A stretch of DNA of 64,000 nucleotides. It comes from Rhizobium mayense (lineage in GTDB: Bacteria > Pseudomonadota > Alphaproteobacteria > Rhizobiales > Rhizobiaceae). Shown here one piece after another: positions 25,597 to 34,297 of the stretch. A model generated the notes under the pieces. The model ran no database searches. It was not told the origin of the DNA and saw nothing but the letters and a program-made list of their open reading frames with translations. The number at the start of each line of letters is the position of its first letter. Position 1 is the first letter of the stretch. The stretch covers positions 475,849 through 539,848 of the forward strand of contig NZ_JARFYM010000001.1 in NCBI RefSeq assembly GCF_030272705.1. The letters are read 5' to 3'. Both the position numbers and the translations under genes were made by a program.

Positions 25597-25906
25597 GACG
25601 GTCGATCCTTGACAGATAAAATGGGAGGCTATTTGCCGTACTCTTCCATGTCTCCAGCCGATGTAGCAATCCCGCGTCTGCGGCAAAGATGAGGCGCGGC
25701 GATCGCGCCCCTCGCTACTTTGCAGTCGCTGAAGTGGTCATAAGGCGTTTTGCCGCGTCAGACGATCAGAGAATAGATCCTCCAGATGAGGCCAAAGAGA
25801 AGAAAGGCGCTAGGCAGCGGTATCCATTCATCTTATGAATTAGATAATGCCGGTCCAGCCTTTGAGGAGAGGTCACTGGCGAGTGATAAATTCTGGGAGG
25901 GCGGAG

Positions 25907-26833
25907 ATGTTAGGTTCAGTGCTGGATGAAGCAGCGTCCGGGTTGGCGCCGCTTGAGGCTAATGGCAAGATCCTGTCAATGGCGCAGAACCGTTTCGGCT
26001 ATCTCGAACCTACCGATGCAGCGACCGATATGGCCAAGCTTCGCGAACAATATCAGGAGCATGGCTATCTCTGGCTCAAGGGATTTCTGAAGCGACAGGA
26101 TGTGCTCAATTTCCGCGCCTGGGTGTTTGCGCATCTCATGGACACGGGGCTTCTTCAACCCGGCTCCGACCCCTTGACCGGCCTTGCCGCCAAGGGAGAA
26201 GCGGACAAGGCGCTGGCCGACCGGAGGCTGATGGCGCTGGTGCGTTCGGTGGCCTATGAGGGTTTCTGCACGCAGCCGCGATTGGCTTCGTTCATGGACG
26301 AATTCCTGCGGGGCATCTCCTATCTGCACAAGCGCAAGATCATGCGCTTTACCCGGCCGAATACCGCCGTCGTCACCCCCGCACATTACGATCTGGTCTA
26401 TCTGCGCGGCGGCACGAGCCGCATCGTCACGGCCTGGATTCCGATCGGCGATATCCCGGTCGACATGGGCGGCCTTGTCTATCTCGAGGGATCGCACCGG
26501 ATCGGCGCCGATATGGAGAAGGAATTCGCGATCAAGGGTGCGTCACTCACGCCGGAGGAACGCATCAGCGCCTTCAACAAGAACATGACCGAGGGCGGCT
26601 GGGTTTCCAAGGATCTGCCCGACATGGCGGAGCGTTTCAAAACGCGCTGGCTCGCCGCAGATTACGAGGCCGGCGATGTCATGCTGCACAGTCCTTATAT
26701 GATCCATGCTTCCACGACCAATCGCGACCCGCTCGGCCGCCTGCGGCTTTCGACCGATATCCGCTATCAGAATGTCGAGGACGAAATCGACGCCCGCTGG
26801 AGCAATCATTGGAGCTTGGGGGATATGCTCTAG
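25907..26833 (+). CDS. Phytanoyl-CoA dioxygenase (PhyH) family protein
   Basis: A 308-residue Fe(II)/2-oxoglutarate oxygenase. ATG at 25907 follows GGGAGGGCGGAG; an upstream ATG at 25847 lacks such a site. The iron triad is visible as H160 and D162 in TPAHYDLVYLRGG and H267 in HSPYMIHASTTN, with an arginine (R278 or R280, GRLRLSTDIRY) to hold 2-oxoglutarate. So the enzyme looks active; the substrate is unknown. It ends 10 bp from the convergent Sel1 gene. No operon partner. Confidence 0.86.
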   Translation: MLGSVLDEAASGLAPLEANGKILSMAQNRFGYLEPTDAATDMAKLREQYQEHGYLWLKGFLKRQDVLNFRAWVFAHLMDTGLLQPGSDPLTGLAAKGEADKALADRRLMALVRSVAYEGFCTQPRLASFMDEFLRGISYLHKRKIMRFTRPNTAVVTPAHYDLVYLRGGTSRIVTAWIPIGDIPVDMGGLVYLEGSHRIGADMEKEFAIKGASLTPEERISAFNKNMTEGGWVSKDLPDMAERFKTRWLAADYEAGDVMLHSPYMIHASTTNRDPLGRLRLSTDIRYQNVEDEIDARWSNHWSLGDML

Positions 26834-26842
26834 TGTTCCCGC

Positions 26843-27241
26843 TCAATTCATCTGATCGAGAATGCTTTGCGCCGGCTGGTAGCCTTGGGCGGCAGCCTTC
26901 CGGAACCAGCCTATCGCTATGCTGCGGTCTCTGGTGACGCCGTCGCCGCGGAGATAAGCGAAACCAATATGGAATTGTGCCTTGGGCAGGCCCTGACCGG
27001 CGGCCTTCGCAAACCATGCGATGGCTTGGGCATAATCCTGCGGGACGCCCTTTCCGAGTGCATAAAGGCTGCCGAGACCATCCTGCGACGCCGCATCGCC
27101 CTTGTCCGCCAAAGGCTGCCAATAGGCGAGAGCGCCGACATAATCACCTTTGTCGTAGGCGGTTTGCCCGTTATCGGCATGCGCCTGAGAGGCAATCGAG
27201 AGCGCCAGCGTCAGTCCAAGGCTTATTTGTCTAAGCCGCAT
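26843..27241 (-). CDS. Small secreted Sel1-repeat protein
   Basis: A 132-residue protein with a signal peptide (MRLRQISLGLTLALSIASQAHA) and about three Sel1-like repeats (YDKGDYVGALAYWQPLADKG; AQAIAWFAKAAGQGLPKAQF; SIAIGWFRKAAAQGYQPAQ). ATG at 27241 has GGAGA 8 nt upstream; two further in-frame ATGs upstream are less suitable. It resembles the first repeats of the larger Sel1 protein next to it (starts GQTAYDKGDY versus GQDAYDRGDY), so the two probably arose by duplication. Sel1 proteins act as scaffolds for protein contacts; the partner is unknown. Confidence 0.82.
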   Translation of the reverse strand: MRLRQISLGLTLALSIASQAHADNGQTAYDKGDYVGALAYWQPLADKGDAASQDGLGSLYALGKGVPQDYAQAIAWFAKAAGQGLPKAQFHIGFAYLRGDGVTRDRSIAIGWFRKAAAQGYQPAQSILDQMN

Positions 27242-27338
27242 CCGGCAATCTCCCATCCGTGATTCCTGTCGGACCAAGACCTAAGCTTACTGGAGTGGCT
27301 GGTTCAAGGCACTGAGCGGCGGCGTCTATCCGCTCATC

Positions 27339-28520
27339 TCAAATCGGGATGCTCTTCGTCTGCGGCGGCGTGTCCTCATTGTCATCGGGTTCATTGTCGT
27401 TATGGCCCATGGCCTTGGCCTTGCGGAACCATTCGAAAGATTTTGCCCAATCCACCGGCACGCCGTCGCCATCGCGGTACATGACTCCCAGGTTGAAGGC
27501 AGCATCGACATAGTTCTGGGCGGCTGCTTTCTCGAACCAGTCGATCGCCTCGGGACCATTCTTGGCGACGCCTTCGCCGTCGCGATACATGACGCCGAGA
27601 TTGTATTCCGCTTCGACATCGTTTTGATCCGCCGCCTTGCGGAACCAGACAATGGCCTCAGCATCGTCTTCAGCAATTCCGTCGCCATCGGCATACATGC
27701 TGCCGAGATTATATTGCGCGTCAGCGTCACCTTGATCGGCTGCCTTGCGGAACCATGAGGCGGCCTGATTGCCGTCCTTGGGCACACCTTCGCCGTCGCG
27801 ATACATGATAGCGAGATTGTATTCCGCTTCGATTTTGCCCTGGTCGGCGGCCTTCTGGTACCAGACCACGGCCTGGGAATCGTCGCGGGGGACGCCGTCG
27901 CCTTCGTCGTACATGATGGCGAGATTGTATTGCGCATCGGCATTGCCCTGATCGGCGGATTTGCGATACCAAACGATGGCCTCGGTCTTGTCCTGGCTCA
28001 CGCCTTCGCCGTTGTCGTACATGTCCGCAACGTTGAACTGCGCATCGGCGTCACCCTGGTCGGCTGACTTCTTGTACCAGATGAAGGCTTGCGCCTTGTC
28101 CTGGGGCACACCTTCGCCATTGTCGTACATCAAAGCGAGGTTGTATTGGGCGTCGCCATAGCCTTGCTCAGCGGCCTTACGATACCACACGACGGCCTGA
28201 GCGTCGTCGGTTGCGACACCTTCGCCTTGGTCATACATGGTGCCGACGTTGAACTCGGCCTGGGCGTTACCCTGGTCGGCCGCCTTGCGATACCAGTTGA
28301 GGGCTCGCGTGAGATCCTTCTCGACGCCGTCGCCTTCTTCGTACATTTCGCCGAGTTTCAGTTGCGCGGCAGCATCGCCCTTTTTCGCGAGCGGGCGCCA
28401 ATAGTCCAGCGCCGCCTTGTAGTCGCCCCGATCATAGGCGTCCTGTCCGAGATCGGCATGCGCAATTCCGATGCCCGCGAGCACAAAAACCAGTCCGATG
28501 GCCATCCTCTTGAAATGCAC
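27339..28520 (-). CDS. Secreted protein with tandem Sel1 repeats
   Basis: A 393-residue periplasmic protein: signal peptide (MHFKRMAIGLVFVLAGIGIAHA), then nine complete 36-residue Sel1 repeats and a partial tenth. Each has the pattern A-x-x-W-[YF]-[RK]-K-[AS]-A-x-Q-G...A-x-[YF]-N-[LV]-x-x-M-Y-x-x-G-[ED]-G-V. The loops (DNGEG, RDGEG, ADGDG) are strongly acidic. A polar tail ends TPPQTKSIPI. The repeats are near identical in places, indicating recent internal duplication. The paralogue at 26843-27241 follows 97 bp downstream on the same strand. Such proteins in rhizobia are linked with exopolysaccharide or envelope regulation, but no specific role is shown here. Confidence 0.88.
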   Translation of the reverse strand: MHFKRMAIGLVFVLAGIGIAHADLGQDAYDRGDYKAALDYWRPLAKKGDAAAQLKLGEMYEEGDGVEKDLTRALNWYRKAADQGNAQAEFNVGTMYDQGEGVATDDAQAVVWYRKAAEQGYGDAQYNLALMYDNGEGVPQDKAQAFIWYKKSADQGDADAQFNVADMYDNGEGVSQDKTEAIVWYRKSADQGNADAQYNLAIMYDEGDGVPRDDSQAVVWYQKAADQGKIEAEYNLAIMYRDGEGVPKDGNQAASWFRKAADQGDADAQYNLGSMYADGDGIAEDDAEAIVWFRKAADQNDVEAEYNLGVMYRDGEGVAKNGPEAIDWFEKAAAQNYVDAAFNLGVMYRDGDGVPVDWAKSFEWFRKAKAMGHNDNEPDDNEDTPPQTKSIPI

Positions 28521-28869
28521 GATCTATCCCTCAACTCGTGATCTCTTCATATGCGAATACTAAATAATGCGCCGGTCGAGGGAGCAAGACGTCCCTGCAG
28601 GCAAAGTTACCGGCTTATGGCCGTAGCGTCGTCAGCAACTGGAGAATGACCCAACCCAGCGCTTCGCTCTGCCCGTTCGTGTTGATGGGTTCCGGGCTAA
28701 TGTTGTTGATCGGGCCGTCGCCGTTGGCCGCCCGGTAACTCAGGCCATATTGCAAAGCTACGTCCTCCCGCCTGCAAGCTGATATTCAAGGGTTGTAGAA
28801 CATGGAGATGGCAGCAATTTTACCGACATTGTCAGGCTCGGCGCCGTTGCCGGCGTGGCCGGCTGTCCA
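28521..28869 (-). other. Gap with a weak, broken open frame
   Basis: No confident gene. On the minus strand, the frame directly after the stop of the membrane-protein gene stays open to a TGA at about 28790, then resumes for 56 codons and ends at TAA 28617-28615; the last part could be read from TTG 28755 as a 46-residue peptide (SPEPINTNGQSEALG...). It may be a decayed gene or chance in GC-rich DNA. Confidence 0.2.
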
Positions 28870-29460
28870 TCAACCCGAAAGCACATCATAGAGACGGAAG
28901 ATCCAGGTAACCTGGTAGATCAGCCCGATCGCTACAAAGGCAGCCTGGAAGCGGCGATTGGCCGTGATGGCGGCGACGATGCACAGGACGATGTAAACAA
29001 CGTTGCGGATCGGGTATTCCCAGCCGAGTGAGCGGAAATAAACCTCGCCCTTCAGCAGCGTATCGATGAGATCGACGGCGTAGGTCACGGCGAGGAGCCC
29101 GAAGAACCAGCGACGGCGGGAGATGAAATACTCCTCGAATCCGCCATAGTCCTCGATTGAGGGAGGGTTCAGCAGCACGCAGAGGAAGTAGAACAGGCAG
29201 CAGAAGCAGATGAGGAAAAGATAGACGCCGAAGCCGATTTCCGCCACGGATTGTAGCCGATATTCCCACCACCAGAAATGGATGATGAACAGGAACATCG
29301 ACACTATCCAGCCGATATGGACCAGATAAACGCGGTGTTTGCCGGGCGATTGCACGAAACCGGCGAGGCGCATCAGGAGCTGGGCGAGGGAAAGCCCGAT
29401 GACCATGCTCATGACCGTCCGGATATAGACGTAAACCTCGGGCGTGCGTGCAGCTTCCAT
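28870..29460 (-). CDS. Integral membrane protein of unknown function
   Basis: A 196-residue protein with about six hydrophobic segments. ATG at 29460 is used, 4 bases past the stop of the thioesterase gene, giving MEAARTPEVYVYIRTVMSMVIG; the frame further up lies inside that gene. Aromatic-rich segments such as IHFWWWEYRL and LFLICFCCLFYFLCVLL stand out, and the loop DYGGFEEYFISRRRWFFG is charged. No family recognised. It is probably co-transcribed with the thioesterase. Confidence 0.75.
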   Translation of the reverse strand: MEAARTPEVYVYIRTVMSMVIGLSLAQLLMRLAGFVQSPGKHRVYLVHIGWIVSMFLFIIHFWWWEYRLQSVAEIGFGVYLFLICFCCLFYFLCVLLNPPSIEDYGGFEEYFISRRRWFFGLLAVTYAVDLIDTLLKGEVYFRSLGWEYPIRNVVYIVLCIVAAITANRRFQAAFVAIGLIYQVTWIFRLYDVLSG

Positions 29461-29464
29461 CCTG

Positions 29465-29854
29465 TCAGCTCTCCGAGGGGACGGGCTTGGGCGCGCCGTT
29501 CTCGTCGAGTGCCACCATGATGAAGGTGCCGGCCGTAACCTTCTCAAGCTTGTTGTAGCGCGAACGGTGCGCCCAGGCCTCGACGTTAAGCGTGATGGAC
29601 GTGCGGCCGACGCGCTCGATGTGGGTATAGACGCTCAGCGTATCGCCGATCTTCACCGGAAGCTCGAAAGCCATTTCCTTGACGGCAGCGGTTACGACGC
29701 GGCCACGAGCCCGCTCGGCGGCGCGAATGCCGCTCGCCAAGTCCATCTGCGCCATGACCCAGCCGCCGAAGATGTCGCCGGCTGGGTTGGCGTCGGCAGG
29801 CATGGCCAGCGTGCGCAATGTCAACTCGCCTTTCGGCCTGACGCTGTCGTTCAT
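29465..29854 (-). CDS. Acyl-CoA thioesterase (YciA-like hot-dog protein)
   Basis: A 129-residue single hot-dog domain. The family signature PADANPAGDIFGGWVMAQMD (residues 19-38) contains the catalytic aspartate region and the long helix; VVTAAVKEMAFELPVKIGD and the closing FIMVALDENGAPKPVP follow. Such enzymes hydrolyse acyl-CoAs of broad chain length. It is first in a two-gene unit with the membrane protein. Confidence 0.9.
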   Translation of the reverse strand: MNDSVRPKGELTLRTLAMPADANPAGDIFGGWVMAQMDLASGIRAAERARGRVVTAAVKEMAFELPVKIGDTLSVYTHIERVGRTSITLNVEAWAHRSRYNKLEKVTAGTFIMVALDENGAPKPVPSES

Positions 29855-30108
29855 TCACTCGCTCCTATCGACAAAGTCCTTGATTCCGCTGTTGAGCCTA
29901 CGCAATCGAGCCGCGATGGGGAAGACTTCGTCTTCATTCGACAACAGGTCTCGCGATTGAAGACGGTCTTTTTCGAGACGCTCCGCGCTCTTCGGGACTG
30001 CCTGCGCTGTCCGCCTTCCATTGGGTGGTAAGTATTCATTCACCGTTTTTATTTAAGATTCGTAATAGTTGCCGACCGTGGCTGGGGCAGCAGGAGCGGA
30101 TCTAGAGT
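29855..30108. other. Divergent promoter gap between the thioesterase and extensin-like genes
   Basis: No gene seen in 254 bases. The stretch at 30030-30065 just before the extensin-like gene is AT-rich and likely holds its promoter. Confidence 0.3.
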
Positions 30109-31314
30109 ATGGCGTATTTGTCCTTTCTGCGGCGGGCTGCATTGCCGTTGCTGGTGTCGTCGACACTGGTCGCCTGTACGGCCGATAGCCTCGTACCGCC
30201 TTCGAACATCGACAGTAGCGCACGCGTCGGCTCGATCACGCCACATCGTAGTGTGCCGTCGAGGCAGTTCACCTATCAGGGCGACCAAGCCCCCGTTAAT
30301 TCCGCCTCCGCTAACTATGCCAACAGCTACAAGCAGGGCCGCTTGCCGACGGGCAGCGGCAATGAGGCCGTGACCACCACCGACGTGCAGCAAGGCTTGG
30401 CGCAGCAATCGGACGTGCCCTCCGAAGGTGTCAACATGGACGCCGAGCTCGGCGTCGGGCCGAATGAGGAAGCGCAGTCCGGACAGGTCGTCGGACTGGC
30501 GCAGGAGGAAGAGCAGAATATCGCGGAAGGCGAGACCGACCAACCCGTCGTCGATGGCATCGGCTCCGATACACCGGTGCAGGCCAACCGTTCCATCATT
30601 CAACGCCCGACCGCGCAGGCTGAACTCAATCAGTCGCCGATCCGGCGCCAGCAATCGGGCACGCAGGTCGCCATGCTGCCACGCGTCGGCAATCCGATGC
30701 CGCGGATCGAACAGCAAGAGGAGGTGCCGCAATCGTTGCCCGGCGGCGCGATGCCTGCTTCGGAGATTGCCTGCCGGCAGGAGCTGCAGCGGATGGGTGT
30801 CGTCTATAACGACAAGCCGGCGATTTCCAATGGGCCAGCCTGCCAGGTTCCTTACCCGATTTCCTTGAGCGGGCTTTCCGGCAACATCGCTGTCAAGCCG
30901 GCAGTGACGCTGAACTGCCAGGTAACGCTTGCCTTTGCCAAATGGGTGAAGAACGAATTGGCGCCAGCGGCCCGGACACGCTATTGGACGGGCATCGGCA
31001 CCATCGTGCCGCTCGGCGGCTATTCGTGCCGGCGGATGAACAATAGCCGCCAACGCTACAATCCAATGTCGGAGCACGCCCATGGCAATGCCATCGATGT
31101 CGGCACCTTCATCCTGAAGAACGGCCACGTCATCGATGTCCGCAAGAAAGGGCTGTTTTCCTTCCGTGAAGGCCGGCTGCTGAAGGCGGTGCGCAGCGAT
31201 AGTTGCAACTATTTCGACACGGTGCTCGGCCCAGGCAGCAACGCCGAGCATTGGAATCATTTCCACTTCGATCTCAGGGATCGCAGGGGCGGGCGGCGCT
31301 ACTGCAGCCTGTAA
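30109..31314 (+). CDS. Extensin-like lipoprotein with M15-type metallopeptidase residues
   Basis: A 401-residue outer-envelope lipoprotein: a short signal ends in the lipobox LVAC (C23). Residues 24-215 are low complexity (Gln, Ser, Asn, Pro-rich). The C-terminal extensin-like domain (about 220-401) begins CRQELQRMGVVY and carries conserved cysteines. SEHAHGNAIDVG (H323, H325, D330) and EHWNHFHFDL (H381, H384, H386) match the zinc ligands and catalytic residues of D-Ala-D-Ala peptidases of the M15 group, so a peptidoglycan-cleaving role is plausible. The domain name is historical and implies no plant origin. The small membrane-protein gene follows 86 bp downstream. Confidence 0.85.
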   Translation: MAYLSFLRRAALPLLVSSTLVACTADSLVPPSNIDSSARVGSITPHRSVPSRQFTYQGDQAPVNSASANYANSYKQGRLPTGSGNEAVTTTDVQQGLAQQSDVPSEGVNMDAELGVGPNEEAQSGQVVGLAQEEEQNIAEGETDQPVVDGIGSDTPVQANRSIIQRPTAQAELNQSPIRRQQSGTQVAMLPRVGNPMPRIEQQEEVPQSLPGGAMPASEIACRQELQRMGVVYNDKPAISNGPACQVPYPISLSGLSGNIAVKPAVTLNCQVTLAFAKWVKNELAPAARTRYWTGIGTIVPLGGYSCRRMNNSRQRYNPMSEHAHGNAIDVGTFILKNGHVIDVRKKGLFSFREGRLLKAVRSDSCNYFDTVLGPGSNAEHWNHFHFDLRDRRGGRRYCSL

Positions 31315-31400
31315 TGCAGCAGACTTACCGGGGGTGCAACCGGTTTACCTCCGGACGGAATCACAGTTAACGTCGGTTGCCGAGACGGGAGGCCTATTGC

Positions 31401-31655
31401 ATGGCAGAAACGCCAAGAAAGAAAAGAGGTCTGGGGAAGGCGCTGATCGTCGCTCTCGTGGCGATCATTCTCGTGATCGGCGGACGCTGGTATGCCTATG
31501 TCGCCTATGCCGACAACCCGTTCGATGAAGTCGGCATTGGCCTCAACTCGATGATGCCAGGCCCGATCCGCGAAAAAGGATGCGCGATGCTGAAGGCGCG
31601 CTTCGAAAACAGGACGCTGCCGCCGGCAGGGTGCGGCGTCAACGGCAATTGGTAA
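31401..31655 (+). CDS. Small single-pass membrane protein, unknown
   Basis: An 84-residue protein. ATG at 31401 has GGGAGG about 9 nt upstream. Basic N-terminus (MAETPRKKRGLGK), one membrane segment (ALIVALVAIILVIGG), and a periplasmic part with a conserved-looking DEVGIGLNSMMPG and two cysteines (EKGCAMLKARF, PAGCGVN). No function known. It may be co-transcribed with the extensin-like gene. Confidence 0.72.
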   Translation: MAETPRKKRGLGKALIVALVAIILVIGGRWYAYVAYADNPFDEVGIGLNSMMPGPIREKGCAMLKARFENRTLPPAGCGVNGNW

Positions 31656-31695
31656 ATTGCAGAGGCAACTGGTAATTTCCCGATCTGTAGCCGGC

Positions 31696-31723
31696 AAAAA
31701 GAAAAGCCGGCCTTGGGCCGGCT
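31696..31723 (-). terminator. Intrinsic terminator on the minus strand
   Basis: Perfect 8-bp stem AGCCGGCC (31705-31712)/GGCCGGCT (31716-31723), 3-nt loop, followed on the minus strand by TTTTCTTTTT. No T-run on the plus side, so it serves a leftward transcript. Confidence 0.75.
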
Positions 31724-31792
31724 GGAGTGGCGCTCAGCAACGACAGGGGATCTTTGCTGGCTCCGGAAAAGAAACTTCATGTTGCAATGACA
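31696..31792 (-). ncRNA. Candidate trans-acting small RNA, about 97 nt
   Basis: On the minus strand a promoter-like CTTCAA-N18-CTATAT (31828-31799) is followed, one RNA length later, by a strong intrinsic terminator. The predicted transcript contains a hairpin CAGCAA/TTGCTG (31759-31754 with 31740-31735) whose 13-base loop displays UCCCCU, a sequence able to pair with Shine-Dalgarno regions. There is no protein-coding signal in it. The layout is that of rhizobial Hfq-type sRNAs. I could not match it to a named family from memory. Confidence 0.5.
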
Positions 31793-31798
31793 TGTGCA

Positions 31799-31828
31799 AT
31801 ATAGATGCGAAGGCAATCAATATTGAAG
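31799..31828 (-). promoter_or_regulatory. Predicted promoter of the sRNA candidate
   Basis: Minus strand -10 CTATAT (31804-31799) matches the rhizobial consensus exactly; -35 CTTCAA (31828-31823) matches four of six bases of CTTGAC; spacer 18. Confidence 0.45.
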
Positions 31829-32063
31829 TATCAGAGGCGCCGGCGCTGTCGCCAAGAGGCGTTGGGCGGAATGCGACAGTCGTTGCTCACCTAAGGAAAG
31901 ATATGCCCGACGAAGGTCACGATTTGATGACAGATTTCGTACTGTTTCTTGTCTCTAGGCGAACGCACTGTTCCATTCCCGCGGGGTGGTAAAAGCGGCC
32001 TAGCGGCTATATAGCGGGCAAACGCCGCAAAACTAATCAGAAAAGCCGGACTTCGCCTGCATC
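31829..32063. other. Gap before the ABC exporter genes
   Basis: No gene is visible. The ABC ATPase start at 32064 has no clear Shine-Dalgarno. Confidence 0.25.
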
Positions 32064-32990
32064 ATGGCCCCGATCATTTCTATCCGTAACCTCACCAAAA
32101 CCTACTCCAACGGGTTTCAGGCACTGAAAGGCATTGATCTCGATGTCGAGCGGGGCGAGATTCTGGCACTACTCGGTCCGAATGGTGCCGGCAAGACGAC
32201 GATGATCTCCATCGTTTGCGGGATCACGAATCCGAGCACCGGCACGGTGACTGTCGGCGGTCATGATGTGGTCAGGGAGTTTCGCGCCACGCGCGCGATG
32301 ATCGGCCTGGTGCCGCAGGAATTGACGACCGACCAGTTCGAGACAGTGTGGAACACGGTCAGTTTTTCGCGCGGGCTGCACGGCAAGAAACCGAATCCGG
32401 CGCATATCGAGCGGGTGCTGCGCGACCTGTCGCTTTGGGACAAGAGGGACAATATGCTGCGGCAACTCTCCGGCGGCATGAAGCGGCGCGTCCTGATCGC
32501 GAAAGCCCTGTCGCACGAACCGGAAATCCTCTTTCTGGATGAACCGACGGCGGGCGTAGACGTAACGCTACGCAAGGATATGTGGCATGTCGTCGAACGG
32601 CTGCGGGCTTCCGGCGTCACCATCATCCTGACGACGCATTACATCGAAGAGGCCGAAGAGATCGCCGACCGCGTCGGCGTCATCAATGACGGCAAGCTGC
32701 TGCTGGTGGAGGAGAAGAAGGCCCTGATGGCCAAGCTCGGCCGCAAACAGCTGATCCTCGACCTGATGGAGCCGCTCGACGCCGTTCCGCACTGTCTGGA
32801 CGGCAATGGTTTGTCGCTGGGGCCGAATGGCACGACGTTAGTCTACGATTACGACGCCGAGCACGAGCAATCGAGCATTGCGGCGCTGCTGTCGCGCCTG
32901 GCGGCTGAGGGCATTCATTTCAAGGACCTGTCGACGCGGCAGAGCTCGCTTGAAGACATCTTCGTATCGCTGGTGGGAGAAGACAAATGA
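32064..32990 (+). CDS. ABC-2 type exporter, ATP-binding protein
   Basis: A 308-residue ATPase of the DrrA/NodI-like class. Walker [11 protein letters not shown] (about residues 35-44), signature [15 protein letters not shown], Walker [15 protein letters not shown]-loop [11 protein letters not shown]. The C-terminal 90 residues ([16 protein letters not shown]...[15 protein letters not shown]) are typical of ABC-2 partners. It overlaps the permease gene by 4 nt (ATGA). NodI is similar, but no nodulation genes surround it, so a general drug or lipid exporter is more likely. Confidence 0.92.
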   Translation: MAPIISIRNLTKTYSNGFQALKGIDLDVERGEILALLGPNGAGKTTMISIVCGITNPSTGTVTVGGHDVVREFRATRAMIGLVPQELTTDQFETVWNTVSFSRGLHGKKPNPAHIERVLRDLSLWDKRDNMLRQLSGGMKRRVLIAKALSHEPEILFLDEPTAGVDVTLRKDMWHVVERLRASGVTIILTTHYIEEAEEIADRVGVINDGKLLLVEEKKALMAKLGRKQLILDLMEPLDAVPHCLDGNGLSLGPNGTTLVYDYDAEHEQSSIAALLSRLAAEGIHFKDLSTRQSSLEDIFVSLVGEDK

Positions 32991-33748
32991 ACTTCGAGGC
33001 GATCAAATCCATCTATGCCTTCGAGATGGCGCGCACGCGCCGCACGCTGCTGCAGAGCGTCGTTTCGCCGGTCATTTCCACGTCGCTCTATTTTATCGTC
33101 TTCGGTGCCGCGATCGGTTCGCGAATTCAGTTGGTGGAGGGCGTCTCTTACGGCGCCTTCATCACGCCGGGCCTGATCATGCTGACGCTGCTCGGCCAGT
33201 GCATCAGCAACGGTTCCTTCGGCATCTATTTTCCGAAATTCACCGGCACGATCTACGAGGTGCTTTCCGCACCTGTCGCCATGGCGGAAATCATCCTCGG
33301 CTATGTCGGCGCCGCCGCAACCAAAGGCATGCTGATCGGGCTGATCATCCTGCTGACGGCGAACTTTTTCGTGCATATCACCATTCAACATCCCTTCATG
33401 ATGATCCTGTTCTTCGTGCTGACGGCGGTGAGTTTCAGCCTGTTCGGTTTCATGATCGGCATATGGGCCGGGAATTTCGAGCAGCTCAACCTCATTCCCA
33501 TGCTGGTCGTGCCGCCATTGACCTTCCTTGGTGGCAGCTTCTATTCGATCAACATGCTGCCGCCCTTCTGGCAAGCGGTCAGTCACCTCAATCCCGTGCT
33601 CTATCTCGTCAGTGGTTTCCGCTGGAGCTTCTTTGGCATCGCCGATGTCAATCCGGTGCTGAGCCTCGGCATGATCACGCTTTTCCTGGTCATCTGCCTC
33701 GCGACCTTGGGCTGGATTTTCAAGACGGGCTATCGGTTGCGGAACTGA
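32987..33748 (+). CDS. ABC-2 type exporter, permease
   Basis: A 253-residue membrane protein with six hydrophobic segments and the ABC-2 signature around residues 150-205 (ENLNLIPM-like [21 protein letters not shown], then [19 protein letters not shown]). N-terminal [20 protein letters not shown] is cytoplasmic. It overlaps the ATPase gene by 4 nt and shares one base with the GNAT start (TGATG), so all three are translationally coupled. Confidence 0.92.
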   Translation: MNFEAIKSIYAFEMARTRRTLLQSVVSPVISTSLYFIVFGAAIGSRIQLVEGVSYGAFITPGLIMLTLLGQCISNGSFGIYFPKFTGTIYEVLSAPVAMAEIILGYVGAAATKGMLIGLIILLTANFFVHITIQHPFMMILFFVLTAVSFSLFGFMIGIWAGNFEQLNLIPMLVVPPLTFLGGSFYSINMLPPFWQAVSHLNPVLYLVSGFRWSFFGIADVNPVLSLGMITLFLVICLATLGWIFKTGYRLRN

Positions 33749-34284
33749 TGGCCGAGCAGGAGGACATCAGGATACGACCGGCCACAATGGCTGATGCAAC
33801 GGCAATCGCTGGGCTGCATGTGGCCGTTTGGCGTGACACTTACCGCGAGCTTGCACCTATAGAAGCGTTCCGCGTGCTCGACGAAGCTTACCGGGAGGAC
33901 AAATGGGCGGCTGCATTGGCCAACCCCGATCGTCATCAGTTGGTGCTTGTTGCCGAACAGGGCAATCGGTTGGTTGGCATCGGCGCGGTCGGCGCGCCAT
34001 CGCAGACCGCCTTCGAAGGACGAGGAGAGATACGGTCCCTTTACGTCGATCCCGCCATCAAGCGCAGGGGTCTAGGCCGTCGTCTGATGGGAAAACTGGC
34101 AGAACACCTTGCCGCCCTGCAGTATCCCGGCGCCGCGCTGGGTGTCGTCGCCGGCAACGATCCGGCGATCGCATTCTATCAGTCGCTGGGTGGACGGATG
34201 ATTGGGCGCTATACCGATCCCGGGCCAATCTGGCGATCCGATAACATTGTCGTCGCGTGGGATGATCTGTCGTTGCTGATGTAG
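33748..34284 (+). CDS. GNAT-family N-acetyltransferase
   Basis: A 178-residue acetyl-CoA-dependent transferase. The ATG at 33748 overlaps the permease stop. The acetyl-CoA site is IRSLYVDPAIKRRGLGRRLM (V-x-x-x-x-R-x-x-G-x-G/A pattern), followed by ALGVVAGNDPAIAFYQSLGG. N-terminal IRPATMADATAIAGLHV is typical of GNATs. Its coupling to an exporter hints at resistance or modification of a compound, which is inference. Confidence 0.87.
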   Translation: MAEQEDIRIRPATMADATAIAGLHVAVWRDTYRELAPIEAFRVLDEAYREDKWAAALANPDRHQLVLVAEQGNRLVGIGAVGAPSQTAFEGRGEIRSLYVDPAIKRRGLGRRLMGKLAEHLAALQYPGAALGVVAGNDPAIAFYQSLGGRMIGRYTDPGPIWRSDNIVVAWDDLSLLM

Positions 34285-34297
34285 GCCCACTGGCTTC

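Noticed and set aside
27339..28520. Regular 108-bp periodicity that could suggest a CRISPR or satellite array
   Set aside because: The period is 36 codons of an open Sel1 protein; copies diverge at third positions and there are no spacers.
31505..31816. 103-codon minus-strand frame over the sRNA candidate
   Set aside because: It runs through the terminator stem and T-run and has no ribosome site or motif; an RNA gene fits better.
32064..33748. NodI-NodJ nodulation factor exporter
   Set aside because: The ATPase and permease belong to the same broad class, but the context has no nod genes or nod box, and a GNAT gene is coupled instead.
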